Positions 1 to 8,260 are shown, counted from the first letter of the stretch. The stretch is 38,557 nucleotides of DNA from HGM12587 sp945786935 (GCA_945786935.1 CALZFY010000011.1:1-38557); one strand, 5' to 3'. Numbers and translations are program-made. The notes: generated from the letters alone by a model not told the origin.

Positions 1-1032
1 GGTAAGCTGAACCGTGGTATGATCAAGGTTGGTGATGTGGTAACCTTAAGCGTTTGTCCGGAAGGAAGAAATGCAACCTGTAAGAACCACAGTGCGACTC
101 ATCTTCTCCAGAAAGCATTAAAGACTGTTCTTGGAAACCATGTAGAACAGAAAGGTTCTTTGGTAACTCCGGACAGACTTCGTTTTGACTTTGCTCATTT
201 CCAGGCTATGACAGCGCAGGAAATTGCAAAAGTGGAAGAACTGGTAAATAAAGAAATTCAGTCAGCACTTCCGGTAGTGACAGAAGTGATGAACATTGAG
301 GAAGCAAAGAAGACCGGTGCCATGGCACTTTTCGGTGAAAAATATGCAGAAGATGTACGTGTAGTTTCCATGGGAGATTTCTCAAAAGAGCTTTGCGGTG
401 GTACCCATGTTGCCAATACAAGTGTGATCGGCTCTTTCAAGATTATCTCTGAAGCAGGTGTGGCTGCAGGTGTGCGCCGTATCGAAGCATTGACCGGAGA
501 AGGCGTATTTGCATACTATAAAGATCTGGAAAGCAAACTTGCGGAAGTTGCAAAGCTTGTTAAAGGAACTCCTGCAAATGCAGTGGAAAAGGTAGAACAT
601 TTACTTGCAGAAGTAAAAGCACTTCAGAGCGAAAACGAATCCTTAAAGAGCAAGGCTGCAAAGGATGCTCTTGGTGATGTTATGAACCAGGTAGTAGAAG
701 TTGGCGGCATGAAAGTACTGGCTACGAAAGTAGAAGGTGTGGACATGAACGGACTTCGTGAGTTAGGCGACCAGTTAAAAGAAAAACTGGGTGAAGGTAT
801 CGTTGTGATCGCATCCAATACAGATGGCAAGGTAAACTTAATGGCAACTGCAACAGACGGTGCCATGAAAGCCGGTGCCCATGCAGGTAACCTGATCAAA
901 GAAATTGCCAAGCTGGTAGGCGGCGGCGGTGGCGGTCGTCCAAATATGGCTCAGGCCGGCGGTAAGAATCCGGAAGGCATTGATGAGGCTATCGCAAAAG
1001 CAAAAGAGGTTGCAGCGGCTCAGCTTAGCTAA
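1..1032 (+). CDS. alaS: Alanine--tRNA ligase, C-terminal part (5' end outside window)
   Basis: The open frame runs in from the left edge (first codon at 1), so this is the last 343 residues of a family of roughly 870-880. It charges tRNA-Ala with alanine and edits Ser/Gly mischarged tRNA in the cytoplasm. The visible part begins in the editing domain: the HSATH zinc motif is near the start and the matching CGGTH motif about 100 residues later, followed by the GVRRIEALTG segment. A charged linker rich in Lys/Glu leads into the C-terminal DHHA1 domain, with the typical run of glycines followed by RPNMAQAGG. The catalytic aminoacylation domain is not in the window. No clear terminator follows; the rpsU promoter starts 20 bases after the stop. 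Identification is certain from these motifs. Confidence 0.97.
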   Translation, partial: GKLNRGMIKVGDVVTLSVCPEGRNATCKNHSATHLLQKALKTVLGNHVEQKGSLVTPDRLRFDFAHFQAMTAQEIAKVEELVNKEIQSALPVVTEVMNIEEAKKTGAMALFGEKYAEDVRVVSMGDFSKELCGGTHVANTSVIGSFKIISEAGVAAGVRRIEALTGEGVFAYYKDLESKLAEVAKLVKGTPANAVEKVEHLLAEVKALQSENESLKSKAAKDALGDVMNQVVEVGGMKVLATKVEGVDMNGLRELGDQLKEKLGEGIVVIASNTDGKVNLMATATDGAMKAGAHAGNLIKEIAKLVGGGGGGRPNMAQAGGKNPEGIDEAIAKAKEVAAAQLS

Positions 1033-1052
1033 TAGTTTTTCTGAAAAAGCTA

Positions 1053-1081
1053 TTGACAAGAGAGAAGTTTTCCCATATAAT
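1053..1081 (+). promoter_or_regulatory. Sigma-A promoter of rpsU
   Basis: A consensus-perfect TTGACA (1053-1058), a 17-base spacer and TATAAT (1076-1081) stand 79 bases upstream of the rpsU start. Such a strong housekeeping promoter fits a ribosomal protein gene. The leader of about 70 bases ends with a GGAGGGAGG ribosome site. Confidence 0.92.
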
Positions 1082-1159
1082 AACCAACAGTGCAATAAAA
1101 ATACCCATACAGTTGTATTATGCACAATACACAACTGGAGGGAGGTTAGGTGTGAGTCT

Positions 1160-1336
1160 ATGTCAAATGTAATCGTAAAAGAAAACGAGACTTTAGATAG
1201 CGCTTTACGCAGATTCAAAAGAAACTGTGCAAAAGCAGGTATTCAGCAGGAAATTCGTAAAAGAGAACATTACGAAAAACCAAGCGTAAGACGTAAGAAA
1301 AAATCTGAAGCAGCTAGAAAACGTAAATACAATTAA
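1160..1336 (+). CDS. rpsU: 30S ribosomal protein S21
   Basis: A 58-residue, very basic protein beginning MSNVIVKENETLD and ending in an Arg/Lys-rich tail (RRKKKSEAARKRKYN), which is the S21 signature and usual length. It is a late-assembling small-subunit protein near the mRNA exit/anti-Shine-Dalgarno region. The start at 1160 is chosen because the conserved N-terminus begins there and GGAGGGAGG lies 10-22 bases upstream; the longer upstream open frame runs back into alaS and is not supported. The gene is monocistronic: it has its own consensus promoter and a hairpin terminator directly after the stop. Confidence 0.97.
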   Translation: MSNVIVKENETLDSALRRFKRNCAKAGIQQEIRKREHYEKPSVRRKKKSEAARKRKYN

Positions 1337-1344
1337 TAAGTGCT

Positions 1345-1375
1345 AAAAGGGACTGGAAAATTTTCAGTCCCTTTT
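1345..1375 (+). terminator. Rho-independent terminator of rpsU
   Basis: AAAAGGGACT (1345-1354) pairs perfectly with AGTCCCTTTT (1366-1375), with a further self-complementary GAAAATTTTC between the arms. The 3' arm ends in a short T run. It also has an A run on the other side, but no converging gene needs it. The next gene starts 17 bases later and may depend on readthrough. Confidence 0.88.
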
Positions 1376-1391
1376 CTGATTGGAGAGTACC

Positions 1392-1880
1392 ATGGGATTT
1401 TTTGGGGAACTGCTGGAAAATCGTGTTTTGCTGGCAGGAGTGACAGGCTGGGCTTCTGCACAGGTATTAAAGGCTATTATTTACACGGTTTTAAATAAAA
1501 AATTTGTATTGGAAAGACTGTTTGGAGACGGGGGAATGCCAAGCGGACATTCCGCTACGGTCAGTGCCATGGCAATGATGTCGCTCCTTCATTATGGTGT
1601 AGGCTCCTTTGAGTTTGCCATCAGTGCAATGCTGGCGATCATTGTTATGCATGATGCCATGGGTGTGCGTCTGGAAACGGGCAAACAGGCAGAGGTGATC
1701 AATGAATTAACTTCCCTGATCGAGGAGATCATAGATGACCTAAACAACGAAGAAACACTGGAAAAGAAATTTCAGAAGGTGTTTTCAGAAGAAAAACTGA
1801 AGGAATTTGTAGGTCACACGCCGCTGCAGGTCATTGCCGGCTGCATCTTAGGTCTGGCGATTGGCTGGTTATTACACTAA
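1392..1880 (+). CDS. Divergent PAP2 (acid phosphatase/VanZ-like, YuiD type) membrane protein
   Basis: 162-residue membrane protein of the divergent PAP2 family (DUF212, like Bacillus YuiD). Visible marks are GGMPSGHSATVSAM in the first third, which is the PAP2-like SGH signature, the DAMGVRLETGKQA segment typical of this subfamily, a charged middle stretch, and a closing hydrophobic helix (VIAGCILGLAIGWLL). The substrate is unknown; a lipid or polyprenyl phosphate is an inference from the wider PAP2 family. The start at 1392 (ATG) has GGAGAG 5 bases upstream; a TTG at 1380 would add four residues but lies inside the terminator tail. It has no promoter of its own that I can see, so it is probably expressed by readthrough from rpsU. 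Confidence 0.85.
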   Translation: MGFFGELLENRVLLAGVTGWASAQVLKAIIYTVLNKKFVLERLFGDGGMPSGHSATVSAMAMMSLLHYGVGSFEFAISAMLAIIVMHDAMGVRLETGKQAEVINELTSLIEEIIDDLNNEETLEKKFQKVFSEEKLKEFVGHTPLQVIAGCILGLAIGWLLH

Positions 1881-1902
1881 ATCCGGAAAATATGTTCTAT
1901 TT

Positions 1903-1951
1903 AAAAAAAACTCCTACTAAACTTTAATAAGGTTTGGAAGGGAGTTTTTTT
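1903..1951 (+). promoter_or_regulatory. Hairpin overlapping the ribosome site of the first D,D-carboxypeptidase gene
   Basis: AAAAAAAACTCC (1903-1914) is complementary to GGAGTTTTTTT (1941-1951), and the span between contains a smaller AAACTT / AAGGTTT pairing. The 3' arm contains the Shine-Dalgarno GGAAGGGAG (1936-1944) and ends at the GTG start (1952). The hairpin with its T run looks like an intrinsic terminator for the PAP2-like gene that also hides the next gene's ribosome site. The role is inferred. Confidence 0.55.
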
Positions 1952-3133
1952 GTGAAAAAATACATCATTTATTTGCTGAGTTTTGTTATGATCCTGTGGG
2001 AGATCTTACCACTGCAGGCATTTGCCACAGAGCAGGAGAAACCCATGGAGATCGGAATCGAAGCACCTTATGCCCTTTTGATGGAAGTGTCTACCGGAAC
2101 CGTGCTTTATGAAAAAGAATCCCATGTAGCCACAGAACCTGCCAGTGTGACAAAAATTATGACCATGCTCCTCATTTTTGAGGCATTGGAGGAACAAAAG
2201 ATCAAGCTTGAGGATGTGGTGGTGGTTTCGGAAAAAGCGGCCTCTATGGGCGGTTCCCAGGTCTATCTGGAGCCCGGAGAGCAGCAGACGGTAGATGATC
2301 TTCTAAAGTGCATTGCCATTGCCAGCGGAAATGACGCCTGCGTTGCCATGGCAGAGCATGTATCGGGAAGCGAAGAGGCCTTTGTGGGAAAGATGAATGA
2401 AAAGGCGAAGGAGCTGGGCATGAAGGATACCCATTTTGTAAACTGCAACGGGCTGGATGCGGATGGGCATCTTATGAGTGCTTATGATGTGGCACTGATG
2501 TCCCGGGAGCTTTTGACAAAGTATCCGAAAATTCATGATTACTGCACGGTGTGGATGGACACCATTGTGCATCATACAGCCAGGGGAGATTCGGAATTTG
2601 GCCTGAATAATACCAATAAGCTGATCCGTCATTATGAATACAGTACCGGATTAAAGACCGGTTCCACAGGAAAAGCCGGATTTTGTGTATCTGCAACAGC
2701 CAAAAAAGGGGAGATGGAGCTTATCGCCGTCATTATGAAAGGTGAGACCAGCAAGTCCCGTTTTCGGGATGCCACGACGCTTTTAAACTACGGATTTGCT
2801 AATTATCAGATCTATGTAGATACCGATCGGGAGAGAGAAAAGCTTCCCGGTATTCCTGTAAAGTCAGGGGTGGAGGAGAGTGTTACTCCGGCGTATGAAA
2901 AAGATTTTTCCTGCCTTTTGATGAATGGGGAAAGTCTGACTTCTATCGAGAAGAAGCTTACGCTTCCGAAAGAACTTACCGCACCGGTAGAAAAAGGCCA
3001 GGTGATCGGCTCTTTAAGCTACTATCATAACAACGAAAAGCTGGGGGAGACGGCCATTGTAGCACCTGAGACGATCGAAGCGGCAAAATATCCGGATTAT
3101 GTAAAAAGAGTGTGGCTTGCGTGGATGATGTAA
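1952..3133 (+). CDS. Serine-type D-Ala-D-Ala carboxypeptidase (DacF/PBP5-like, S11 family)
   Basis: 393 residues when started at GTG 1952, which has GGAAGGGAG 7 bases upstream; the TTG at 1934 lies inside that site and is rejected. A signal peptide (hydrophobic residues 4-20, cleavage after AFA near 25) exports it. The S11 active site is complete: S65-V-T-K68, S125-G-N127 and K235-T-G. The enzyme trims the terminal D-Ala from peptidoglycan stem peptides. After the catalytic domain come a PBP5 C-terminal-like beta region and a final short hydrophobic/amphipathic end (DYVKRVWLAWMM) suited for membrane association. In Clostridia such proteins (DacF/DacB) include sporulation-specific cortex enzymes; which one this is cannot be told. 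A metallophosphoesterase gene follows after 43 bases. Confidence 0.93.
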   Translation: MKKYIIYLLSFVMILWEILPLQAFATEQEKPMEIGIEAPYALLMEVSTGTVLYEKESHVATEPASVTKIMTMLLIFEALEEQKIKLEDVVVVSEKAASMGGSQVYLEPGEQQTVDDLLKCIAIASGNDACVAMAEHVSGSEEAFVGKMNEKAKELGMKDTHFVNCNGLDADGHLMSAYDVALMSRELLTKYPKIHDYCTVWMDTIVHHTARGDSEFGLNNTNKLIRHYEYSTGLKTGSTGKAGFCVSATAKKGEMELIAVIMKGETSKSRFRDATTLLNYGFANYQIYVDTDREREKLPGIPVKSGVEESVTPAYEKDFSCLLMNGESLTSIEKKLTLPKELTAPVEKGQVIGSLSYYHNNEKLGETAIVAPETIEAAKYPDYVKRVWLAWMM

Positions 3134-3176
3134 GATGTGGTAGAATGGAATGCATTCTAAAGAACGGAGGAGAGCC

Positions 3177-3968
3177 ATGTTTCAAACAGTACATTATCAT
3201 ATCCGTACCAGTAAGCTGAAATCACCGGTGACCATAGGAATGCTGGCAGATCTTCACAACTACACCTATGGTACGGACAATCGGCTTCTTTTGGATGAGA
3301 TTGAACATATTTTTCCGGATTTTATCTGTATTGCAGGAGATATGCTGGTGGGACATTCCAGGGAACCTTTCGAGGTGGGACAAAAAACTGTCGTGGAGCT
3401 TGCCAAAAACTATCCGGTATATTACGGTCTGGGAAATCACGAATCCCGCATGCTGCATGATACAGAGATCTATGGAAATCGCTATGAAGAATACATGGGT
3501 CCCATCAAAGATGCGGGGGCAAAAGTCCTTGTAAATGATAAAGCGAAGATCCAGGCCGGAAAAAATCTGTTTTGTATCTATGGCTATGACCTCCCACGAA
3601 AATATTTTAAAAAATTTAACCGATATGAATTTTTGCCGGAGCAGCTGGAGGAAGCACTTGGAAAATGTGAGACTTCTAAGGAGTGCTATCATATTTTGCT
3701 GGCTCATAATCCGGTTTATTTTAAACAGTATGCAAAGTGGGGTGCAGATCTTACCCTGTCGGGACATCTTCATGGAGGCATCATCAGACTGCCTTTGCTT
3801 GGAGGGGTGATCACACCTCAGGCGAAGCTGTTTCCAAGGTACAGTGCAGGACTATACCAGGAAGGTGACCACAAAATGGTGGTATCGAGAGGTTTGGGAA
3901 CCCATACCATTCCCATCAGATTTAATAACAGACCGGAATTGTCAGTGATTCATCTGGCACCGGCATAA
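3177..3968 (+). CDS. Calcineurin-like metallophosphoesterase (YkuE-like)
   Basis: 263 residues with the full set of two-metal phosphoesterase motifs: D25-L-H27, G54-D55, G86-N87-H88-E89, a later H in LLAHNPVYF, and GHLHGG near residue 200. The family hydrolyses phosphomonoesters or diesters; the YkuE-type members are membrane-linked, but here no N-terminal helix or twin-Arg signal is present, so the protein looks cytoplasmic. The start at 3177 is chosen for GGAGG at 3166-3170, 6 bases upstream; the in-frame ATG at 3150 has no ribosome site. It lies between a wall enzyme and scpAB and may share their transcript. Physiological substrate unknown. Confidence 0.9.
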   Translation: MFQTVHYHIRTSKLKSPVTIGMLADLHNYTYGTDNRLLLDEIEHIFPDFICIAGDMLVGHSREPFEVGQKTVVELAKNYPVYYGLGNHESRMLHDTEIYGNRYEEYMGPIKDAGAKVLVNDKAKIQAGKNLFCIYGYDLPRKYFKKFNRYEFLPEQLEEALGKCETSKECYHILLAHNPVYFKQYAKWGADLTLSGHLHGGIIRLPLLGGVITPQAKLFPRYSAGLYQEGDHKMVVSRGLGTHTIPIRFNNRPELSVIHLAPA

Positions 3969-3986
3969 AAGAGAGAAATTGAAATT

Positions 3987-4748
3987 ATGGCTTTACCGGT
4001 AAAGATAGAAAATTTTGAAGGTCCACTGGATCTTTTGCTTCATCTCATTGATGTAAATAAATTTAATATTTTTGATATTCCGATTGTGGAGATTACAGAG
4101 CAGTATCTGGAGTACGTCCGTGGCATGGACCGCAGAGATCTAAATGTGATGAGTGAATTTCTTGTGATGGCAGCTACTTTGTTGGAAATCAAGGCGAAAA
4201 TGCTGCTGCCTGTGGAAGTGGATGAGGAAGGGGAAGAAATTGACCCGAGAGAAGAACTTGTCCAGAAACTTTTGGAATATAAAATGTATAAGTATATGTC
4301 CTATGAGCTGAAGGACCGTATGCAGGATGCGGCCAGAGCCATGTACAAGGAGCCAACCATTCCCGAAGAAGTGGAAGGGTATATGGAACCGGTGGATTTA
4401 GAGAAGCTGATGGGAGATCTGACCTTAAAAAAACTCAACGACATTTTTCATTCCATCATGAAGCGGCAGAATGATAAAGTGGACCCTATTAGAAGTAAGT
4501 TTGGCAAGATTGAGAAGGAAGAGGTGTCTTTAGAGGATAAAATTGACTATGTGGAATGCTATGCCAATGAGCATGGCACCTTTTCTTTTAAAAAGATGCT
4601 GGAGGGACAGAAAAGCAAGATGCAGGTCGTGGTGACCTTCCTTGCCATCCTGGAACTGATGAAAACAGGAAAGATCGTCATCCGTCAGGATGGAATTTTT
4701 GAAGATATTATCATTACCTCTGCACAGTTTCACAGAAAACAGCAGTAA
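3987..4748 (+). CDS. scpA: Segregation and condensation protein A (kleisin)
   Basis: 253-residue kleisin that bridges the SMC head domains with ScpB in the bacterial condensin. The N-terminus carries the typical ENFEGPLDLLLHLI, followed by FNIFDIPIVEITEQYLEY, an acidic linker around residues 80-95, and a C-terminal winged-helix end (GKIVIRQDGIFEDIII). Length matches the family. The ribosome site is weak (GAGAG, about 11 bases upstream of ATG 3987). scpB follows 15 bases downstream, as is usual. Confidence 0.97.
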   Translation: MALPVKIENFEGPLDLLLHLIDVNKFNIFDIPIVEITEQYLEYVRGMDRRDLNVMSEFLVMAATLLEIKAKMLLPVEVDEEGEEIDPREELVQKLLEYKMYKYMSYELKDRMQDAARAMYKEPTIPEEVEGYMEPVDLEKLMGDLTLKKLNDIFHSIMKRQNDKVDPIRSKFGKIEKEEVSLEDKIDYVECYANEHGTFSFKKMLEGQKSKMQVVVTFLAILELMKTGKIVIRQDGIFEDIIITSAQFHRKQQ

Positions 4749-4763
4749 CGCATAGGAGGAACT

Positions 4764-5333
4764 ATGGAATTAAAAAAAACAGAAGCAGCGGTGGAAGCCA
4801 TCCTTTTTACCATGGGAGAGGCGGTAGAGGTGGAAAAAATTGCCGTTGCCATTGAACACGATAAAGATACCACCAGAAAGCTCATCCGCAATATGATGGA
4901 TAAATATGAGGCGGAAGATCGGGGAATCAGGATCATTGAACTGGAAGATTCCTTTCAGCTTTGTTCCAAGACGGAATATTATGATGTGCTCATTAAAATT
5001 GCGAAGCAGCCGAAAAAATATGTACTGACCGATGTGCAGCTGGAGGTTCTTTCGATTGCGGCTTATAAGCAGCCCATTACAAGAGCAGAGATTGAGAAGA
5101 TCCGCGGGGTAAATTCGGATCATGCACTAAATAAGCTGGTAGAATACGGACTTGTCCAGGAGGTGGGCAGATTAAATGCACCGGGAAGACCGGCACTTTT
5201 TGGCACCACAGAGGATTTTCTTCGCTACTTTGGCGTCAGCTCTTTAGAAGACCTTCCATCACTTTCTGCAACGGAAATCGCAGATTTTGAAGCGGAAGCA
5301 GAGGAGGAGGTACAAATCAGGCTGGGTGTGTAA
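4764..5333 (+). CDS. scpB: Segregation and condensation protein B
   Basis: 189-residue ScpB, the winged-helix partner of the ScpA kleisin in the SMC complex. It begins with the family segment AAVEAILFTMGEAVEVEKIA and has the conserved second winged helix YKQPITRAEIEKIRGVN followed by GRLNAPGRPALFGTT. AGGAGGA sits 4 bases upstream of ATG 4764. scpAB followed by a D,D-carboxypeptidase gene resembles the scpA-scpB-dacB region of other Firmicutes. Confidence 0.97.
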   Translation: MELKKTEAAVEAILFTMGEAVEVEKIAVAIEHDKDTTRKLIRNMMDKYEAEDRGIRIIELEDSFQLCSKTEYYDVLIKIAKQPKKYVLTDVQLEVLSIAAYKQPITRAEIEKIRGVNSDHALNKLVEYGLVQEVGRLNAPGRPALFGTTEDFLRYFGVSSLEDLPSLSATEIADFEAEAEEEVQIRLGV

Positions 5334-5398
5334 GAGGTACCTATAGTCTGGCAATCATGGCCTTCGAACAGTTACAGATGGACACATATTAAAAGAGA

Positions 5399-5433
5399 AT
5401 TCCTCATAGATTTATAAAAAGTCTATGAGGAAT
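5399..5433 (+). promoter_or_regulatory. Perfect 12-bp hairpin that holds the ribosome site of the second carboxypeptidase gene
   Basis: ATTCCTCATAGA (5399-5410) and TCTATGAGGAAT (5422-5433) are exact reverse complements around an 11-base A/T-rich loop. The 3' arm contains GAGG (5427-5430), which is the only good ribosome site for the ATG at 5437. No T run follows, so it is not a terminator. The rest of the 103-base gap after scpB (5334-5398) shows nothing I can name. Confidence 0.7.
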
Positions 5434-5436
5434 TTC

Positions 5437-6684
5437 ATGTTGAACATATTAAAGAATCTGGCAGCTGTTCCAAAGCTTTTCAGACATAGAAAAGCGAACG
5501 GACAGCCGGTAAAAAGAAGTAAACAGGTCATAGCCGCAATGCTGATCATCAGTGTTGTGCAGTGTCCTGTTTTTTATTTGCCCTTGCAGGCGGCCAAAAC
5601 ACCGGAAAATCTGTATTCTACAGGAGCAGTGCTGATGGATGGGGACTCCGGCAGAGTGCTGTATGGTAAAAATGAGGATGCTCCCCTGGCCATGGCAAGT
5701 ACCACCAAGATCATGACATGTATTCTTGCATTGGAATATGGGACTCCGGGACAGATCGTTACATTCTCGGATACAGCTGCTGCTATGCCTGACGTGCAGA
5801 TGAACGCCAGGGCAGGAGAACAGTATTATTTGAAGGATCTTTTGTATTCCCTGATGCTGGAATCCCACAATGACAGTGCGGTGGCGGTAGCGGAAGGAAT
5901 CAGCGGCAGTGTGGAAAAATTTGCAGCTCTCATGAACAAAAAAGCGGAAGCCATCGGCTGTACCCATACCAACTTTGTCACACCCAACGGACTGGACGAC
6001 ACCAATGAAGGAGGAGAACACTGTACAAGTCCTAAGGATCTGGCGTTGATCATGCGGTATTGCGTGGCACTTTCCTCCAAGGCAGATGAATTTCTGGAAA
6101 TTACCGGTACAGCAAGTTATTCCTTCTCGGAAATTACCGGCAAACGAAATGTTTTCTGCAGCAATCATAATGCGTTGTTAAGTTCCTATCCGGGTGCGGT
6201 GTCAGGAAAGACCGGCTTTACCGGAAAAGCAGGCTACTGCTATGTGGGGGCAGCCAAAAGGGATGGAAAGCTTATGATCATTTCTCTTTTGGGAGCCGGA
6301 TGGTATCCCCATAAAAGCTATAAATGGAAGGATGCGGTGAAGCTATATAATTACGGTTTTGACAATTATTCCTACCAAAAGCTTGGAAAATCAGACTGGG
6401 ACTTTCCGGATATTCCCGTGATTGATGGAGAAAAAGAAACCATCGCCATCGGTACAGACGCAGGAGAGTTTACATATCTTTTGGGCAAAGGGGAAACAGT
6501 AAAATGTAGGGTCAGCTACGCAAAACAGATCAAGGCTCCTGTGGAGAAACATACAGTGATTGGGAACATTACCTATGAGCTTCACGGCAAAGTGATCGAG
6601 CAGTTCCAGATTTTCACCATGGAGGAGACGCAGAAAGCCACGCTTTGGCTGAAAATCAGACGGTGGGTCAAAAACATTTTTTAG
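5437..6684 (+). CDS. Serine-type D-Ala-D-Ala carboxypeptidase (DacB-like, S11 family)
   Basis: 415 residues from ATG 5437; the alternative ATG at 5425 is inside the ribosome-site hairpin and adds only four residues. Active-site motifs are S88-T-T-K91, S143-H-N145 and K258-T-G. The N-terminus is unusual: about 30 basic residues precede the hydrophobic signal segment (VIAAMLIISVVQCPVFYLPL, about 31-50). The C-terminal domain ends in a short amphipathic basic helix (ATLWLKIRRWVKNIF) typical of membrane-bound S11 enzymes. It removes terminal D-Ala from peptidoglycan. Its place directly after scpAB recalls the sporulation gene dacB in Bacillus; assigning it to spore cortex is inference. It is a paralogue of the protein at 1952-3133. 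Confidence 0.92.
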   Translation: MLNILKNLAAVPKLFRHRKANGQPVKRSKQVIAAMLIISVVQCPVFYLPLQAAKTPENLYSTGAVLMDGDSGRVLYGKNEDAPLAMASTTKIMTCILALEYGTPGQIVTFSDTAAAMPDVQMNARAGEQYYLKDLLYSLMLESHNDSAVAVAEGISGSVEKFAALMNKKAEAIGCTHTNFVTPNGLDDTNEGGEHCTSPKDLALIMRYCVALSSKADEFLEITGTASYSFSEITGKRNVFCSNHNALLSSYPGAVSGKTGFTGKAGYCYVGAAKRDGKLMIISLLGAGWYPHKSYKWKDAVKLYNYGFDNYSYQKLGKSDWDFPDIPVIDGEKETIAIGTDAGEFTYLLGKGETVKCRVSYAKQIKAPVEKHTVIGNITYELHGKVIEQFQIFTMEETQKATLWLKIRRWVKNIF

Positions 6685-6716
6685 GGCAGGGGCAGGATAG
6701 AAAAATAACAAAAGAC

Positions 6717-6745
6717 TTGCTTTTAAATTTGTATTTTGATATGAT
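6717..6745 (+). promoter_or_regulatory. Promoter of the biotin carboxyltransferase/sodium pump operon
   Basis: TTGCTT (6717-6722), 17-base spacer, TATGAT (6740-6745) with a TGA extended -10 element directly upstream. It stands 59 bases before the first gene of the operon and is the only good promoter in the 120-base gap after the carboxypeptidase gene. Confidence 0.72.
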
Positions 6746-6804
6746 GATAGACGGCAGAAATTGGTATTATTTTTTAATCAATACATAAAAATGGAGGAGT
6801 AAAA

Positions 6805-8241
6805 ATGATGAACACAGCACAGAGCTTGGCAGGTAAAAGAATCGCTTCTTTACTTGACGAGAACAGTTTTGTTGAAATCGGCGGAATGGTAACAGCCAGA
6901 AGCACAGATTTTAACATGCAGACAAAAGAAACTCCGGCAGACGGTTGTGTAACCGGATATGGAGTGATTGATGGCAATCTTGTGTATGTTTACAGCCAGG
7001 ATGCAGGCGTATTAAACGGTTCTGTAGGCGAAATGCATGCCAAAAAAATTGCAAATCTTTATGACCTGGCATTGAAGACAGGAGCACCGGTGATCGGTCT
7101 CATTGACAGTGCAGGTTTAAGACTTCAGGAAGCAACAGATGCATTGAATGCTTTCGGTGAAATCTATATGAAACAGACAAACGCTTCAGGTGTAGTTCCA
7201 CAGATCACAGCAATCTTCGGAAACTGCGGCGGCGGTCTTGCAATGATCCCAACATTAACAGACTTTACTTTCATGGAAGAAACAAAAGCGAAATTATTTG
7301 TAAACTCTCCAAATGCGATTGCAGGCAACGAAGTTTCCAAATGTGATACAGCATCTGCCAGATTCCAGATGGAAGAAGTTGGTATTGTTGACGTAGTTGC
7401 TAAGGAAGCACAGATCATGGAACAGATCCGTGAACTCGTATGCTTACTTCCGGCAAATAACGAAGATGATATGTCCTTTGAAGAATGTACAGACGATTTA
7501 AACAGAGTATGTGCAGATCTGGAAAACGCAGCCGCAGACCCGGCAATCGTTTTATCCAACATTTCTGACAATGCAGTATTCTTCGAAACAAAGAAAGATT
7601 ACGCAAAAGAAATGGTAACAGGATTTATCAGATTAAACGGAACTACTGTTGGTGCAGTAGCAAACAGAACCGTTCTTTTTGATGAAGAAGGAAACAAAGC
7701 AGAAGAATTCCCGGCAGAATTAACTGCAAGAGGATGTACAAAAGCAGCAGAATTCGTAAACTTCTGTGACGCATTCAACATTCCGGTTCTTACATTAACA
7801 AATGTAAACGGATTCAAAGCAACTATGTGCTCTGAAAGAAACATTGCAGCTGCAGCAGCAAAACTTGCCTATGCATTTGGCAATGCAACCGTTCCGAAGG
7901 TAAATGTCATTGTTGGAAAAGCATTCGGTAATGCTTACAATGTGATGAACTCCAAAGCAATGGGAGCTGATATGGTTTATGCATGGCCAAAGGCTGAAAT
8001 CGGTATGATGGATGCAAACCTGGCAGCAAAAGTAATGTATGGTGATACAGATGCAGCAACAATTAAAGAAAAAGCAGCAGAATATGCAGCTCTTCAGAAC
8101 AATGTTGTTTCTGCAGCAAGAAGAGGATATGTCGACACCATTATCGAAGCCTGCGATACAAGAAAATATGTAATCGGAGCATTCGAAATGCTGTTCACCA
8201 AAAGAGATGACCGTCCGGCTAAAAAACACGGTACAGTTTAA
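6805..8241 (+). CDS. Acyl-CoA carboxylase-type carboxyltransferase (12S transcarboxylase / MmdA-like), divergent
   Basis: 478 residues of the PccB/MmdA/12S carboxyltransferase fold, two crotonase-like halves. Family marks include RIASLLDENSFVEIG at the start, GEMHAKKIANLYDLALKTGAPVIG, and MGADMVYAWPKAEIGMM in the second half. Canonical members run about 510 residues and have DSGGARIQEG, GPCAGGAVYSPA, GGAY and MGxEGA. Here these read D101-SAGLRLQEA, G139-NCGGGLAMIPT, GNAY (375-378) and MDANLA (402-407). The oxyanion-hole glycines that bind the acyl-CoA and biotin carbonyls are thus altered. Usual role: moving CO2 between an acyl-CoA and carboxybiotin. It is the first gene of the operon with OadG, biotin carrier, OadB and a 5S subunit. 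GGAGGAG is 5 bases before ATG 6805. Substrate uncertain. Confidence 0.85.
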   Translation: MMNTAQSLAGKRIASLLDENSFVEIGGMVTARSTDFNMQTKETPADGCVTGYGVIDGNLVYVYSQDAGVLNGSVGEMHAKKIANLYDLALKTGAPVIGLIDSAGLRLQEATDALNAFGEIYMKQTNASGVVPQITAIFGNCGGGLAMIPTLTDFTFMEETKAKLFVNSPNAIAGNEVSKCDTASARFQMEEVGIVDVVAKEAQIMEQIRELVCLLPANNEDDMSFEECTDDLNRVCADLENAAADPAIVLSNISDNAVFFETKKDYAKEMVTGFIRLNGTTVGAVANRTVLFDEEGNKAEEFPAELTARGCTKAAEFVNFCDAFNIPVLTLTNVNGFKATMCSERNIAAAAAKLAYAFGNATVPKVNVIVGKAFGNAYNVMNSKAMGADMVYAWPKAEIGMMDANLAAKVMYGDTDAATIKEKAAEYAALQNNVVSAARRGYVDTIIEACDTRKYVIGAFEMLFTKRDDRPAKKHGTV

Positions 8242-8260
8242 TGTAAGAGAGGTGAACAGG

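Noticed and set aside
838..1218. 126-codon minus-strand frame across alaS end and rpsU
   Set aside because: It crosses a consensus promoter and a ribosomal protein gene on the other strand.
3222..3773. 183-codon minus-strand frame
   Set aside because: Antisense to the metallophosphoesterase gene, no ribosome site, no recognisable domain.
5449..6168. 239-codon minus-strand frame
   Set aside because: It is antisense to the second carboxypeptidase gene, which has complete active-site motifs; its composition (Cys/His-rich) is typical of a shadow frame.
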